A stretch of 64,000 nt of DNA from an uncultured Chloroflexota bacterium (GCA_902791025.1 CADATZ010000010.1:62001-126000); one strand, 5' to 3'; shown: positions 9,660 to 18,394, numbered from the stretch's first letter. Notes: generated by a model not told the origin, from the letters alone. Numbers and translations: made by a program.

Positions 9660-10396
9660 TGACCGGAGAAAAAATCCGGAAACTTTTGGAAAAGGTTGTT
9701 GACTGGGTCTACCCGCCTCACTGTGTGAACTGCGGCGAACCCGGGGCATTGATTTGTGAGAATTGTCTTTCGCAGCTCCAACCGGTAGGAGAGCATTTTT
9801 GTCCGACATGCGGCAAGCCGCTGAAACCCAGACATTTCTGCCGTCATTGCTCCGGTGCCGAGTTCCCGTTTCAGTCCAGTCGGGCTCCTTATTTATACGA
9901 AGGTCCGGCAAAGGCAATGATCAAAGCACTCAAGTACAAGGGGACGCTTGCTCTGGTACCGATCATGGCAAAAAAGTTGTCGGATTTCTGGAGGACGAAC
10001 CTGCAATGGGACACAGACCTTACCGTTCCCGTCCCTTTGGCGAGAGATCGTAAGGCACAGCGGGGTTTCAACCAGTCAGATCTGATCGCGAAAGCCTTTT
10101 GCAGAAACACCGGGCTGAAATATGATCCCCGGGCACTGATGAAGATTCGTGAGACACTTCAACAGGTTGGGCTGAATGCAGAGGAACGCAGGGAGAACCT
10201 GAGCGGGGCTTTCGCAGCTGAACCTTCACTGGTGAGAGAGAAACGGATCCTTTTGATCGATGATGTAATGACCACCGGCTCCACTTTCGCGGAATGTTCC
10301 GCGGCTCTTTTGGAGGCTGGTGCGAGCACCGTGATGTGTCTGAGTGTGGCAACCACCCCGGTCGATCGCGGAAAGCAGAAAACGCTGGATTCATAA
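9659..10396 (+). CDS. comF: ComF-family phosphoribosyltransferase-like competence protein
   Basis: The 245-residue product starts with a cysteine-rich zinc-binding segment (CxxC pairs at 22/25, 33/36, 48/51 and 61/64). It continues as a type I phosphoribosyltransferase fold with the PRPP loop IDDVMTTG at 200-207 and the family signature RKAQRGFNQSDLIA (about 131-144). ComF proteins take part in DNA uptake or in processing of incoming single strands in naturally competent bacteria; the exact reaction is not settled. The start used here overlaps the pilin stop codon. An upstream in-frame GTG at 9656 would add one residue. Coupling to a type IVb pilin suggests a joint role in DNA uptake, which is inference. 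Confidence 0.9.
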   Translation: MTGEKIRKLLEKVVDWVYPPHCVNCGEPGALICENCLSQLQPVGEHFCPTCGKPLKPRHFCRHCSGAEFPFQSSRAPYLYEGPAKAMIKALKYKGTLALVPIMAKKLSDFWRTNLQWDTDLTVPVPLARDRKAQRGFNQSDLIAKAFCRNTGLKYDPRALMKIRETLQQVGLNAEERRENLSGAFAAEPSLVREKRILLIDDVMTTGSTFAECSAALLEAGASTVMCLSVATTPVDRGKQKTLDS

Positions 10397-10407
10397 CAGC
10401 GTACTCA

Positions 10408-10413
10408 TATAAT
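10408..10413 (+). promoter_or_regulatory. -10 element upstream of hpf
   Basis: TATAAT lies 16 bases before the ATG of hpf and just ahead of its GGAGG site. The transcript would start within or next to the ribosome binding site, so hpf may have its own promoter. Confidence 0.4.
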
Positions 10414-10429
10414 AAATTTGGAGGTAATT

Positions 10430-11002
10430 ATGGAAGACAAAATCGCAATTTATGGCAAGAATCTCGAGATTTCAGACCGAATCAATGACTATGTAGTCCA
10501 GAAGGTCAGCAAAGTGGATCGCTTCCTTCAGGATATTGATGAAATTCGCGTAGACCTCTCCCATATGAAGAACGCCCGCAACGCGGCAGACCGTTATGCA
10601 TCCCAGATCACCATCCGCGGCAAGGGGTATATCCTGCGGACTGAAGAAAAGGCCGACGATCTCTCTGCAGCTTTTGATTCATCCATGGACAAAATGTCCC
10701 GCCAGATCGAACGCTTCAAGGGCAAGCGGGCACGCGGCCGTGGTGACGGTACCGCGGTTCATCAGACCATCCCGGCTGAGATGGATCACAGCATTGATCT
10801 TGAGAAAGAAGAAGCTCCGCGCATCACCCGCCATAAGAAGTTTGCAGTTTTGCCGATGACCGAGATGGAAGCTATCGAGCAGATGCAGCTCACGTCTCAC
10901 GATGATTTCTTTGTCTTCTACAATGCGGATACCGCCGCGATCAATATTCTCTACAAACGCTCTGACGATTCCTACGGCGTTATTGAGCCCGAAATCGCAT
11001 AA
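10430..11002 (+). CDS. hpf: Ribosome hibernation-promoting factor, long form
   Basis: The 190-residue protein has the two-part build of long HPF. Residues 1 to about 100 are the S30AE/RaiA-like domain (IAIYGKNLEISDRINDYV, then KADDLSAAFDSSMDKM). It binds the 30S decoding centre. A charged linker follows, and residues about 130-188 are the C-terminal dimerisation domain (ITRHKKFAVLPMTEMEAIEQ, HDDFFVFYNADT). Long HPF pairs 70S ribosomes into 100S dimers in resting cells. The ATG at 10430 is preceded by GGAGG (10420-10424) at ideal spacing; an in-frame TTG at 10418 is less likely. A terminator follows at 11073. Confidence 0.95.
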   Translation: MEDKIAIYGKNLEISDRINDYVVQKVSKVDRFLQDIDEIRVDLSHMKNARNAADRYASQITIRGKGYILRTEEKADDLSAAFDSSMDKMSRQIERFKGKRARGRGDGTAVHQTIPAEMDHSIDLEKEEAPRITRHKKFAVLPMTEMEAIEQMQLTSHDDFFVFYNADTAAINILYKRSDDSYGVIEPEIA

Positions 11003-11142
11003 TCAGGGGTCAGGGGTCAGGATTCAGGGGTCAGGCGCCAGTGAATCCCGGATTTTATAAAATTGAATTTAGACCGGTACGGAAAACCGCACCGGTTTTT
11101 CGTCTCCCCTGCCTTGAAATCCTGCACCTGAAGCCTGCCCGC
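11003..11142. repeat. Inverted degenerate array flanking a terminator
   Basis: Four near-copies of tcaggggtcagg lie directly after the hpf stop. An approximate complement (cctgccttgaaatcctgcacctga) lies on the other side of the terminator hairpin. The design is the same as in other spacers here, but with different words. Confidence 0.4.
11073..11101 (+). terminator. Rho-independent terminator after hpf
   Basis: A ten-pair stem (ACCGGTACGG with CCGCACCGGT, one mismatch, AAAA loop) runs into a T tract. Confidence 0.8.
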
Positions 11143-11153
11143 TGAATATGGTT

Positions 11154-11159
11154 TATAAT
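11154..11159 (+). promoter_or_regulatory. -10 element upstream of xdhC
   Basis: TATAAT lies just ahead of the AGGAGG ribosome binding site (11166-11171) of the xdhC-like gene. No clear -35 box is visible. Confidence 0.45.
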
Positions 11160-11183
11160 AAAGGCAGGAGGAAGCCGCTGATC

Positions 11184-11957
11184 ATGGATTTTGCCGACCT
11201 TTTGAACTCTGCACAATCATCCGGAAAGGCTTATGCTTTTGCCGTCATCACCGAAACGGAAGGAGCGACGCCGCGTCATACCGGGGCGAAGATGATCGTT
11301 TATGAGGATGGAGCAATCGCCGGCACCATTGGCGGCGGGGAGATCGAGCAGCATGTGATCGAAGAAGCGCTGCGCTGCATTGCTGCCCGTACTCCTGTGA
11401 TGAAGACCTGGGACGTGATACAGTCCGGCGGGTTGATTTCCGGCAGTGAGACGATTTATATTGAGCCGGTCTTTCCTCCCGCTCACCTGATTCTCTGCGG
11501 AGCGGGCCATGTAGCAGGAAAGCTGATTCCTCTCGCAAAGATGCTCGGTTTCCGTGTCACTGTTCTCGATATCCGCGGTGAGGCTGTCTTTCGTGAGCGC
11601 GCGTCGGCAGCGGATGAGTTCATCCTCGCGACTTCCTTCGCGGAAGGTCTTGCGCGGATCCCGGAACGGGAAGATCAGTATCTGATTGCCTGTGCTTTCA
11701 ATTTTGAAGAGGATGAGAAGATCCTTTTTCAGTTACTGCAGCGGAAAAGTGCATATATCGGCATGCTTGCGGGCAAATATAAGGTACAAACGATTTATAA
11801 TCATCTGCGGGAACAGGGTGTTCCCGATGAAAAGCTGAAAACCGTTCATGCACCGATCGGGCTGGAGATAGGAGCGGAAACCCCTGAGGAGATCGCCCTC
11901 TCCATTGCCGCGGAGCTTGTTCAGGTAAAAGGTAAAAACAAAGGTAAAGATATATGA
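11184..11957 (+). CDS. xdhC: XdhC/CoxI-family molybdenum-hydroxylase maturation protein
   Basis: The 257-residue product has the two XdhC parts. An N-terminal XdhC/CoxI segment contains GATPRHTGAKM and GTIGGGEIEQH. A C-terminal Rossmann-like domain opens with ILCGAGHVAGKLIPLA and contains IGMLAGKYK and HAPIGLEIGAETPEEIA. Family members load or sulfurate the molybdenum cofactor of xanthine dehydrogenase-type enzymes. No such enzyme is encoded nearby, so its client is unknown. The ATG at 11184 fits an AGGAGG site 12 bases upstream; the frame extends 12 codons further but through the -10 box. The stop overlaps the next start (ATGA), so the two form a coupled pair. Confidence 0.85.
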   Translation: MDFADLLNSAQSSGKAYAFAVITETEGATPRHTGAKMIVYEDGAIAGTIGGGEIEQHVIEEALRCIAARTPVMKTWDVIQSGGLISGSETIYIEPVFPPAHLILCGAGHVAGKLIPLAKMLGFRVTVLDIRGEAVFRERASAADEFILATSFAEGLARIPEREDQYLIACAFNFEEDEKILFQLLQRKSAYIGMLAGKYKVQTIYNHLREQGVPDEKLKTVHAPIGLEIGAETPEEIALSIAAELVQVKGKNKGKDI

Positions 11958-12931
11958 AAAAAACTATCATTTTTTCTGCACCGTATATGATGACTTCGGT
12001 GGAACGGTTCCGCCGGGTGCTGGAAGGACATTACGGGATCGAGATGATCGTCCCGGATGTGAAACAGAAATTACTGGAAGATGATATTATCAAATATGCC
12101 GGACAGTTCGACGGCACCATCTGCGGAGACGATGAATATAGTGCCCGCGTGATCGAGGCTTGTTCCCCGCGGCTGAAGGTTGTTTCCAAATGGGGCACCG
12201 GCATCGACGCCATCGACAAAGAAGCCTGCAAAAAGTTTGGCGTGATGATCGGCAACACACTCAACGCCTTCACCATTCCGGTATCGGAAACCGCCATCGG
12301 TTATATGCTGAGCTTCGCACGCTCGCTGCCGTTTATGGACCGCACCATGCATGAAGGCAAATGGGACAAACCCGCCATCACCACACTTTCGGAGACTACC
12401 GTCGGCATTATCGGCTGCGGCAACATCGGACAGGCTGTTGCCCGCCGCATTCGCCCCTTCGGCACCCGCATTCTGGTGAATGATATCGTCCCGGTCAAAC
12501 CGGATTTCCTGATCGAAAACCACATCGAACAGGTTCCGCTTGAACAGCTGCTGCGCGAGTCCGATTACGTGACCTGTCACACAGACCTGAACCCGACATC
12601 GCGTCACCTGATCAATGAAAAGACGCTTGCCATGATGAAGCCAGGCGCTGTGCTGATCAACACCTCCCGCGGGCCGGTCGTGGATGAAAAAGCTCTTGTG
12701 GAAGCACTGGCTGCCGGAAAGATTGCCGGAGCGGCTATGGATGTCTTCGAGACAGAACCGCTGCCGATGGATTCACCGCTGCGCTCCATGCCGAATGTGC
12801 TGATCGCGCCGCACAACTGTAATTACAGTCCTGTGGCTTGTGAACGGGTCCACTGGAACACCATCCGGAACCTGCTCATCGGGTTAGACATCCCGCATGA
12901 GGATCTGGACGAACTCAGTAAGAGCATGTAA
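11954..12931 (+). CDS. D-isomer-specific 2-hydroxyacid dehydrogenase (phosphoglycerate dehydrogenase-like)
   Basis: The 325-residue product is a NAD-dependent 2-hydroxyacid dehydrogenase. The nucleotide-binding glycine motif GCGNIGQ is at 154-160. The catalytic triad is visible as Arg239 (NTSRGP), Glu268 (FETEPLP) and His287 (APHN). The N-terminal substrate domain (1 to about 100) is intact. There is no C-terminal ACT domain, so it is the short form, and the true substrate (3-phosphoglycerate, glyoxylate or another 2-oxoacid) cannot be read from sequence. It overlaps xdhC by four bases and is probably cotranscribed with it. Confidence 0.88.
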   Translation: MKKTIIFSAPYMMTSVERFRRVLEGHYGIEMIVPDVKQKLLEDDIIKYAGQFDGTICGDDEYSARVIEACSPRLKVVSKWGTGIDAIDKEACKKFGVMIGNTLNAFTIPVSETAIGYMLSFARSLPFMDRTMHEGKWDKPAITTLSETTVGIIGCGNIGQAVARRIRPFGTRILVNDIVPVKPDFLIENHIEQVPLEQLLRESDYVTCHTDLNPTSRHLINEKTLAMMKPGAVLINTSRGPVVDEKALVEALAAGKIAGAAMDVFETEPLPMDSPLRSMPNVLIAPHNCNYSPVACERVHWNTIRNLLIGLDIPHEDLDELSKSM

Positions 12932-12944
12932 TTGGATAGGAGAT

Positions 12945-13090
12945 GATTGACGATAGTCTTTAGACATAAGACTTTAGGTGTTAGGTGTTGGGTTTCGAGG
13001 AAAGCAGGAAGTTATATACGAGCTTTCTTCAATTTCATCTTCTGATGCTTAAAGATTAAAGTCTAAGGACTAACGTCTAAAGTCTCAAGT
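12945..13090. repeat. Inverted degenerate spacer array
   Basis: The left arm (agtctttagacataagactttagg) and the right arm (taaagtctaaggactaacgtctaaagtct) are approximate complements separated by about 60 bases. No coding content is seen. Confidence 0.45.
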
Positions 13091-13106
13091 CCTGATAAGG
13101 AAAAAA

Positions 13107-13913
13107 ATGCTGAAAGATACGATCAAGAAACTATTACCGGAACCGGTGCTGAATGCTGCAAGAGAGGGCTTTGACGCTATTAAGCGGGTAAAGGATATTC
13201 CGGATGCCTATTTCAGTCCCGAACGTCTGGACACCATTCAACGACTGGGTGCCCTGCAGGATATTCACAAGGGTGAACGCTGTTTTATCATCGGCAACGG
13301 TCCCAGCCTCAAGCAGACGGACCTCACGAAGCTGAAGAATGAATACACTTTCGGATTGAACCGCATCTACCTTGCCTTCCCCGAGATGGGTTTTGAGACC
13401 TCCTACTACCTCTGTGTCAATGACCTGGTTGCGGAGCAGACCCATGAGGATATCGAAAAGCTGACCATGCCGCGCTTTGTTTCCCTTCGCCACAAAAAAT
13501 GGGTCCGCCCGGCGAAAAACCTCTATTACCTCTATGGCACCTATACCGGACCAACCTTCGCGAAGGATATCCGCAAACGAATGTGGGAAGGTGCCACAGT
13601 GACCTATATGGCCCTGCAAACTGCTTATTTTCTGGGCTTCAAACAGGTGATCCTTATCGGTGTCGACCACAGCTTCGCCACCAAGGGCAAGCCCAACGAA
13701 ACCGTGGTTTCCCAAGGGGATGATCCGAACCATTTCAATGCGGGGTATTTCGGCAAGGGGTTCCGCTGGCAGCTGCCGGACCTCGACACCTCCGAGCGTG
13801 CCTACATCATGGCGCGGGAAGCCTATAAAGCTGATGGCCGTGAGATCATCGACGCCACCATCGGCGGCAAGCTTCAGGTCTACCCGAAGGTAAGCTATGA
13901 TTCGCTGTTTTAA
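13107..13913 (+). CDS. DUF115-like (MptE/MAF-related) protein of an envelope-glycan cluster
   Basis: The 268-residue protein contains the motifs of the DUF115 / 6-hydroxymethylpterin pyrophosphokinase-like fold: CFIIGNGPSL near residue 60 and VILIGVDHSF near residue 180. No signal peptide or membrane helix is evident, so it should be cytosolic. Related proteins in glycan gene clusters are treated as glycosyltransferase-like (for example motility-associated MAF enzymes). The three glycosyltransferases just downstream support such a role here. The start follows AAGGA at good spacing. Family assignment is moderate; substrate unknown. Confidence 0.65.
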   Translation: MLKDTIKKLLPEPVLNAAREGFDAIKRVKDIPDAYFSPERLDTIQRLGALQDIHKGERCFIIGNGPSLKQTDLTKLKNEYTFGLNRIYLAFPEMGFETSYYLCVNDLVAEQTHEDIEKLTMPRFVSLRHKKWVRPAKNLYYLYGTYTGPTFAKDIRKRMWEGATVTYMALQTAYFLGFKQVILIGVDHSFATKGKPNETVVSQGDDPNHFNAGYFGKGFRWQLPDLDTSERAYIMAREAYKADGREIIDATIGGKLQVYPKVSYDSLF

Positions 13914-13977
13914 TAGATAATAATATTTATAATTTCATTATAAACTAAAGATAACTGTTTATGAAAGGCGAATTGTT

Positions 13978-14043
13978 ATGGCAGCATTTAATATTTTCCA
14001 GAATATTGTAATTGATACACCAGAAAAAGCAAAAGCTTTTTGA
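13978..14043 (+). CDS. Possible 21-codon small ORF
   Basis: ATG 13978 is preceded by AAGGCGAA and a TTATAAT-like box near 13926. It encodes MAAFNIFQNIVIDTPEKAKA plus one residue. The 3' end overlaps a weak AAAAAGC/GCTTTTT hairpin. It could be a leader peptide, a gene remnant or chance. No homology is recognised. Confidence 0.2.
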   Translation: MAAFNIFQNIVIDTPEKAKAF

Positions 14044-14061
14044 TTCTGGGATCGGTGTGCC

Positions 14062-15036
14062 ATGCAAACGACAGATAATTCCGCGATTTCCATTATAACA
14101 CCCTCCTACAATCAGTCTTCCTATTTAAAGCAGACGATAGATTCCGTTTTGGCCCAGGACATACCGGGTATGGAATATGTCGTCATTGACGGCGGGTCGA
14201 CAGACGGTTCTGTGGAACTGATCCGTTCCTACGAAGATCGCCTCAGCGGATGGGTCTCGGAAAAAGACCGGGGACAGGCGGACGCGGTCAACAAAGGCGC
14301 GGCACGGACGAATGGAGAGATCATCGGCTGGCTGAACTCGGACGATCTTTATCTGCCGGGTGCGGTGCGGAAGGCGCTGAATTATCTCCGTGACCATCCG
14401 GAAGTTGACGCGGTCTATGGTGATGTGCTTTCCATCGACGGAGAGGGAAAGCTGATGAATGTGATGCGCTTCGCCCAATACAGCCCGCAGGACCTGATGT
14501 CCTTCTGCGTGATCTCGCAGCCTGGGGTATTCTTCCGCCGCAGTGCATGGGAACGGGCAGGCGGATTGGACCTGAGCTATCATTACCTGCTGGATCACCA
14601 CCTCTGGCTGCGTATGACCGCCGGGGGAAAATTCGCCTATCTTCCGGAACCGTTGGCGGCGGCACGCTTTCACCCGGCTGCCAAGAACCGTGCCCATACG
14701 GAAGATTTCGGGAAGGAAGCCTATCGGCTGGCGGACTGGCTGCTTACTGACCCGCTCACCGCAGACCTCGCCAAACCCATCGAAAACCGGATACGGGGTG
14801 GTGCGGCATGGCTGGATGCGCATTATCTTTCCGATGGCGGCGAGGCAGGCAAAAGCCTGAAAGCCTATGCAAAGGCGTTCAGCCTGTTTCCGGAACGGGT
14901 AATCGAAGATAAAAATCGCCTTGCCTTGACGGCTCTGATGGCTCTCAGCCCAAAAGCTGCGGAACGGGTATTTCAAAACCGCGCCGCGAAGCGCCTGGAG
15001 AACCTTAAAGAATTTGAACACTATCTTTACAAATGA
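14062..15036 (+). CDS. GT2-family glycosyltransferase
   Basis: The 324-residue enzyme begins with a classical GT-A fold: SIITPSYNQSSYLKQTIDSV (10-29), VIDGGSTDGS, then LNSDD as the DxD-type metal and nucleotide-sugar site. It continues with the acceptor region (QPGVFFRRSAWERAGGLD and LLDHHLWLRM). A C-terminal extension of about 100 residues is helical. No membrane segment is visible. It probably adds a sugar to a lipid-linked or protein-linked glycan. The stop overlaps the ATG of the next gene by four bases, so it is coupled to the GT-C enzyme. Donor and acceptor sugars cannot be inferred. Confidence 0.85.
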   Translation: MQTTDNSAISIITPSYNQSSYLKQTIDSVLAQDIPGMEYVVIDGGSTDGSVELIRSYEDRLSGWVSEKDRGQADAVNKGAARTNGEIIGWLNSDDLYLPGAVRKALNYLRDHPEVDAVYGDVLSIDGEGKLMNVMRFAQYSPQDLMSFCVISQPGVFFRRSAWERAGGLDLSYHYLLDHHLWLRMTAGGKFAYLPEPLAAARFHPAAKNRAHTEDFGKEAYRLADWLLTDPLTADLAKPIENRIRGGAAWLDAHYLSDGGEAGKSLKAYAKAFSLFPERVIEDKNRLALTALMALSPKAAERVFQNRAAKRLENLKEFEHYLYK

Positions 15037-16541
15037 AGAAGAGCTATAAAATCATCTTAACGATCCTCATGTTCCTGGCGGGGTTCGCTCTCCGCATGGT
15101 CGATTTTGACGACCCTCCGCTGGACTTTCACCCGGCACGGCAGATGCACTCTGCATTGTTGGCCCGCGGATTTTACCTGCAGGATGGCGGCCGCATGGAC
15201 GACCGGACGCCTGAATATATCAGTGAAGCGAAGATCCTCGGTGGGCTGGAGGCCTGGATCGAGCCGCCGATCTATGAAAAACTGACTGCGGGACTCTATC
15301 ACCTCCTCGGTACCGTTGATTTGCGTATACCGCGCTTCACTTCGATCTTATTCTGGCTCATCGGAGCCATTGGTTTGGCTTTACTGACTGATGAACTGCT
15401 CGGAACGGTGGGAATGTTCGGAGCGCTCGGTTGGTACCTGTTCTTCCCCTATGGCGTGATTGCCTCCCGCTCCTTCCAGCCGGACATCATCATGACCGGA
15501 TTGCTGATCTGGACGATGTATATACTCAGGCATTGGATTGAAAAACCTGATTCACTCAAAAGAGCGCTGGCGGCGGGACTGTGCGCCGGACTGTGCATTC
15601 TTATTAAACAGGTGGCTGCCTTCCCACTGGGATTGGCGATGGCTGCGGAATTGATCTCCGGCAGCAGTCTCATAAAAACATTGAAGAACTGGCGTGTGTG
15701 GCTGGCGGCGGTGCTGGCACTGGCGCCGATGCTGGTGTATAATTACTGGGGATATTTTGTGAAGGGCTTTCTGGTTCAGCAGTACCAGGGGAGATTTTTT
15801 ATCTCCGAACTGGCGGACCCGACCTTCTATGTCCGCTGGCTGCGCATGATCGATCAGGTGTTCACGATCCCGTTGTTTTTCTGCGGGGTGTTCGGGATCC
15901 TGATGATCCGGGAAAAGAGTACCCGCACGGCCTTCCTCGCGTATTTAGCCGGATATATCCTCTACGGATTGAGCCTGCCGCATCACATTGGGACGCACAA
16001 TTACTATCAGCTGCTGATCTTCCCCTTTATCGCATTGGGGCTCGGGTCGCTCGTGAAGAGCAGCGCTCGTGCGGTGATGAAGGCATCACGGAAACAGAGC
16101 CGCTTTGTCCCGGTCTTTGCTGTTCTCTGCGGGGTTCTCCTCTGCGGATGGTGGGCAGCGGACAGCATCATGACGATGCACCGCACGGATTACCGCGCCT
16201 GGCCGGAGCGTTGGGAGACCTGGATGCCGGAACTGGAGCCGTTTGCGGGGCGTATCAGTACCATTGGCATCATGGATGACTATGGCGGCGGAATGATATA
16301 TTGGGGCCTGCGCAACCCGGGCATCTGGGACACATCGGTAGAAGGACTTGATGATTTGGACGCGCTCATCAAGCTTAACACAACTTTCTGGAACTACAAG
16401 TATCTGGTCGTGACGAACCTTAACAAATTCTACGAACAACCGCGTCTGCAGCGTTACCTGAATGAAACTGCGGAAATCCGCCGTCAGGAGCCGGACTATA
16501 TTATATATGAGCTGAATATTAGAAATGAAGGGGAAAGTTGA
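15033..16541 (+). CDS. Polytopic GT-C (PMT/ArnT-like) glycosyltransferase
   Basis: The 502-residue membrane protein starts with a transmembrane helix (IILTILMFLAGFALRM). An extracytoplasmic loop follows with acidic residues near DFDDPPLDFHPAR, the place of the catalytic Asp in PMT_2/ArnT-like enzymes. Many helices follow, then a C-terminal soluble domain (about 385-500). Such enzymes move sugars from polyprenyl-phosphate donors onto proteins or glycolipids outside the membrane. It overlaps the upstream GT2 gene by ATGA, and another GT2 follows after an array-filled spacer. Confidence 0.8.
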   Translation: MKKSYKIILTILMFLAGFALRMVDFDDPPLDFHPARQMHSALLARGFYLQDGGRMDDRTPEYISEAKILGGLEAWIEPPIYEKLTAGLYHLLGTVDLRIPRFTSILFWLIGAIGLALLTDELLGTVGMFGALGWYLFFPYGVIASRSFQPDIIMTGLLIWTMYILRHWIEKPDSLKRALAAGLCAGLCILIKQVAAFPLGLAMAAELISGSSLIKTLKNWRVWLAAVLALAPMLVYNYWGYFVKGFLVQQYQGRFFISELADPTFYVRWLRMIDQVFTIPLFFCGVFGILMIREKSTRTAFLAYLAGYILYGLSLPHHIGTHNYYQLLIFPFIALGLGSLVKSSARAVMKASRKQSRFVPVFAVLCGVLLCGWWAADSIMTMHRTDYRAWPERWETWMPELEPFAGRISTIGIMDDYGGGMIYWGLRNPGIWDTSVEGLDDLDALIKLNTTFWNYKYLVVTNLNKFYEQPRLQRYLNETAEIRRQEPDYIIYELNIRNEGES

Positions 16542-16660
16542 GAGTTAAGAGCGTAGAGATCAGAGTTCAGATAAGGCAGCCGCTGCGCGGTATTATATCT
16601 ACACGCTGAACCCTTACAACTTACAACTTATAACTTATAACTTATAACTTATAACTTTTA
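16542..16660. repeat. Degenerate repeat spacer (tataact-type tandem words)
   Basis: Five tandem copies of acttata lie near 16621-16655. A partly complementary arm (gagttaagagcgtagagatcagagttcag) lies at the start of the spacer. No gene is seen. Confidence 0.4.
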
Positions 16661-16667
16661 AAAGACT

Positions 16668-17456
16668 ATGGATAAGAATCCGATTGTTTCAATTGTTACA
16701 CCTTCCTATAACCAGGCTGCTTACCTGGAGCGGACCATCTTATCTGTGCTGGGGCAGGATTATCCCCGCATCGAATATATTGTGATGGATGGCGGCTCAA
16801 CAGACGGCAGCGCGGATATTATCCGGCGTTATGCGGACCGTCTGGCTTATTGGGAGTCGTCGAAGGATAAAGGCCAGACGGACGCCATCAACAAAGGATT
16901 CTCCCATGCTCATGGGGCGATCCTTGCCTGGCTGAACTCGGATGATATCCTCTATCCCCACGCGGTGCGGGAAGCTGTGGATTATCTCACGGCGCATCCG
17001 GACTGTGGGCTGGTTTATGGAAATTGTGATTTCATTGATGCGGAAGACCGGACGATCGGACATTTCAACGCGCTTCAGACGGACTATAAAAAGCTGACAC
17101 ATGGTTATGTCCACATCCCTCAGCAGGCTTCCTTCTGGAGGGCTGATTTGTGGCGGCAGGTGGGGCCGCTGGACGACAGTATTTATTTCGCCATGGATTA
17201 TGATCTTTGGCTGCGGCTGGCAAAGGTTTCAAGGATCCAATACCTGCCGGCGGCGGAACCATGGGCAGCCTTCCGGCTCCATGCGGATGCCAAGACCATC
17301 GCGGAGGATGATCGCTGCTGGCCCGATATGCTGCGCATTCACAAACGCAACGGCGGCTCAGTTTTTTCAGTGATCTACGCCAAATATTGTCTCCGCAAGC
17401 TCCTCGGTCCACTCATCCGCTGGCGAAGAAAACGGCAGATAGAAGGCAGGATGTAG
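16668..17456 (+). CDS. GT2-family glycosyltransferase
   Basis: The 262-residue product is a second compact GT-A glycosyltransferase, similar throughout to the one at 14062. It has SIVTPSYNQAAYLERTILSV near the start, VMDGGSTDGSADIIRRYADR, LNSDDILYPHAVREAVDYL as the DxD site, QQASFWRADLWRQVGPLDD and MDYDLWLRLAK. It ends in a basic stretch (RWRRKRQIEGRM) that may touch the membrane. No strong ribosome binding site is visible. Together with the upstream GT2, the GT-C enzyme and the DUF115-like gene it suggests a small envelope-glycan assembly cluster. Confidence 0.82.
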   Translation: MDKNPIVSIVTPSYNQAAYLERTILSVLGQDYPRIEYIVMDGGSTDGSADIIRRYADRLAYWESSKDKGQTDAINKGFSHAHGAILAWLNSDDILYPHAVREAVDYLTAHPDCGLVYGNCDFIDAEDRTIGHFNALQTDYKKLTHGYVHIPQQASFWRADLWRQVGPLDDSIYFAMDYDLWLRLAKVSRIQYLPAAEPWAAFRLHADAKTIAEDDRCWPDMLRIHKRNGGSVFSVIYAKYCLRKLLGPLIRWRRKRQIEGRM

Positions 17457-17549
17457 GATGTAGAAGGTAGGATGTAGAAGGTATCAAATTCTAATTCCTA
17501 TCTCCTATTATTCACTATTCACTATATCCTATATCCTATCTCCTATAGT
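17457..17549. repeat. Inverted TAGGA/TCCTA array between convergent genes
   Basis: The left arm repeats gtaggatgtagaag and the right arm repeats atatcctatatcctatctcct. The arms are approximate complements and sit between the convergent ends of a GT2 gene and the Crp/Fnr gene. Confidence 0.45.
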
Positions 17550-18209
17550 CTAACGACTTCTCAGCTGAAATTCATTCTTCCGAAAACTGATCAATCCTTC
17601 CTTCTGCATTTTACTCAGTTCATTGGAAAGTGCACTGCGGTCTACGCCGAGGTAATCGGCGAGCTGCTGGCGGGAGAAGGGAATGCGGAAGGAAGGACTT
17701 CCATTCATGGCAGCCTGTTCGGACAAGTATGAAAGCAGCCGTTCCCGGATCGTGCGCGGCGCGGTGTGCATCATGCGCGTGATCTGTGCCAGGGTGTTGG
17801 AAGCGGAGATGCTCAGCAGGTTGCGGATGATGCGCCGGTGGGCATCGCAGTTTTTGCCGCAAGTTGTTACCAGACGTTCCCAATTCATGAACAGGATGTG
17901 GGAATCCTCCGCTGCTTTCACATCACAGAGCAGCTCTTTTCCGGGAATAGCGGCGTATGCTTCGCCAAAAAGACGGCCTTTTTCCGCGTGGCCGAAGATG
18001 CTGCTCCCACCCCAATAATGGTAGGCGATCACGTTCACCGAGCCATCCAGGATCAGGCCAACCTCCGTCACAACATCTCCCCCGCGAAAGATCACCGCGT
18101 CTTTGGCAAAACGGACTTCCCGGGATCCGAGGCAGGCAAGCAATGCCCGGATCTCCCCGGTGCTGAGCCCGCTGAACAGATTTGTGGTTTCCAGCAAATT
18201 GTAGTCCAT
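17550..18209 (-). CDS. Crp/Fnr-family transcriptional regulator
   Basis: The 219-residue protein has an N-terminal cyclic-nucleotide-binding-like beta-roll (about 10-120: LFSGLSTGEIRALLACL, VIFRGGDVVTEVGLILDGSV, GRLFGEAYA). A C-terminal winged helix follows (about 165-215: FSRQQLADYLGVDRSALSNEL). No Fe-S cysteine cluster of the Fnr type is evident, so the ligand is unknown. I chose ATG 18209 because the domain starts there and a TATAAT box lies six bases upstream, implying a leaderless transcript. The longer frame to 18470 runs through a palindromic repeat. Its target genes are not evident. Confidence 0.88.
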   Translation of the reverse strand: MDYNLLETTNLFSGLSTGEIRALLACLGSREVRFAKDAVIFRGGDVVTEVGLILDGSVNVIAYHYWGGSSIFGHAEKGRLFGEAYAAIPGKELLCDVKAAEDSHILFMNWERLVTTCGKNCDAHRRIIRNLLSISASNTLAQITRMMHTAPRTIRERLLSYLSEQAAMNGSPSFRIPFSRQQLADYLGVDRSALSNELSKMQKEGLISFRKNEFQLRSR

Positions 18210-18215
18210 AGCTTT

Positions 18216-18221
18216 ATTATA
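18216..18221 (-). promoter_or_regulatory. -10 element adjoining the Crp/Fnr start codon
   Basis: TATAAT on the minus strand ends six bases before the ATG at 18209, so transcription should begin at or next to the start codon. Confidence 0.45.
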
Positions 18222-18271
18222 CCTTTCGAGCAGGAATGAAAGGTGTATGGTGTTATAAATGATATGGGGCA

Positions 18272-18319
18272 GGGGACGTTTCCTGCATGTCCCGTTCAGG
18301 GACATCAGGAGGCGTCCCC
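18272..18319. repeat. REP-like hairpin with GGGGACG termini
   Basis: A stem of about 21 pairs runs from GGGGACGTTTCCTG..ATGTCCC to GGGACATCAGGAGGCGTCCCC around a five-base loop, with two mismatches and one bulge. There is no T tract, so it is not a simple terminator. It shares its termini with the hairpin at 18395. Confidence 0.65.
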
Positions 18320-18394
18320 TCAATACCTTGCTGAAATAGGGAAGAAGTGCTTGACAGATAAGCCCATCTTCCGGAGAATGGAATGAGGTGTTGA

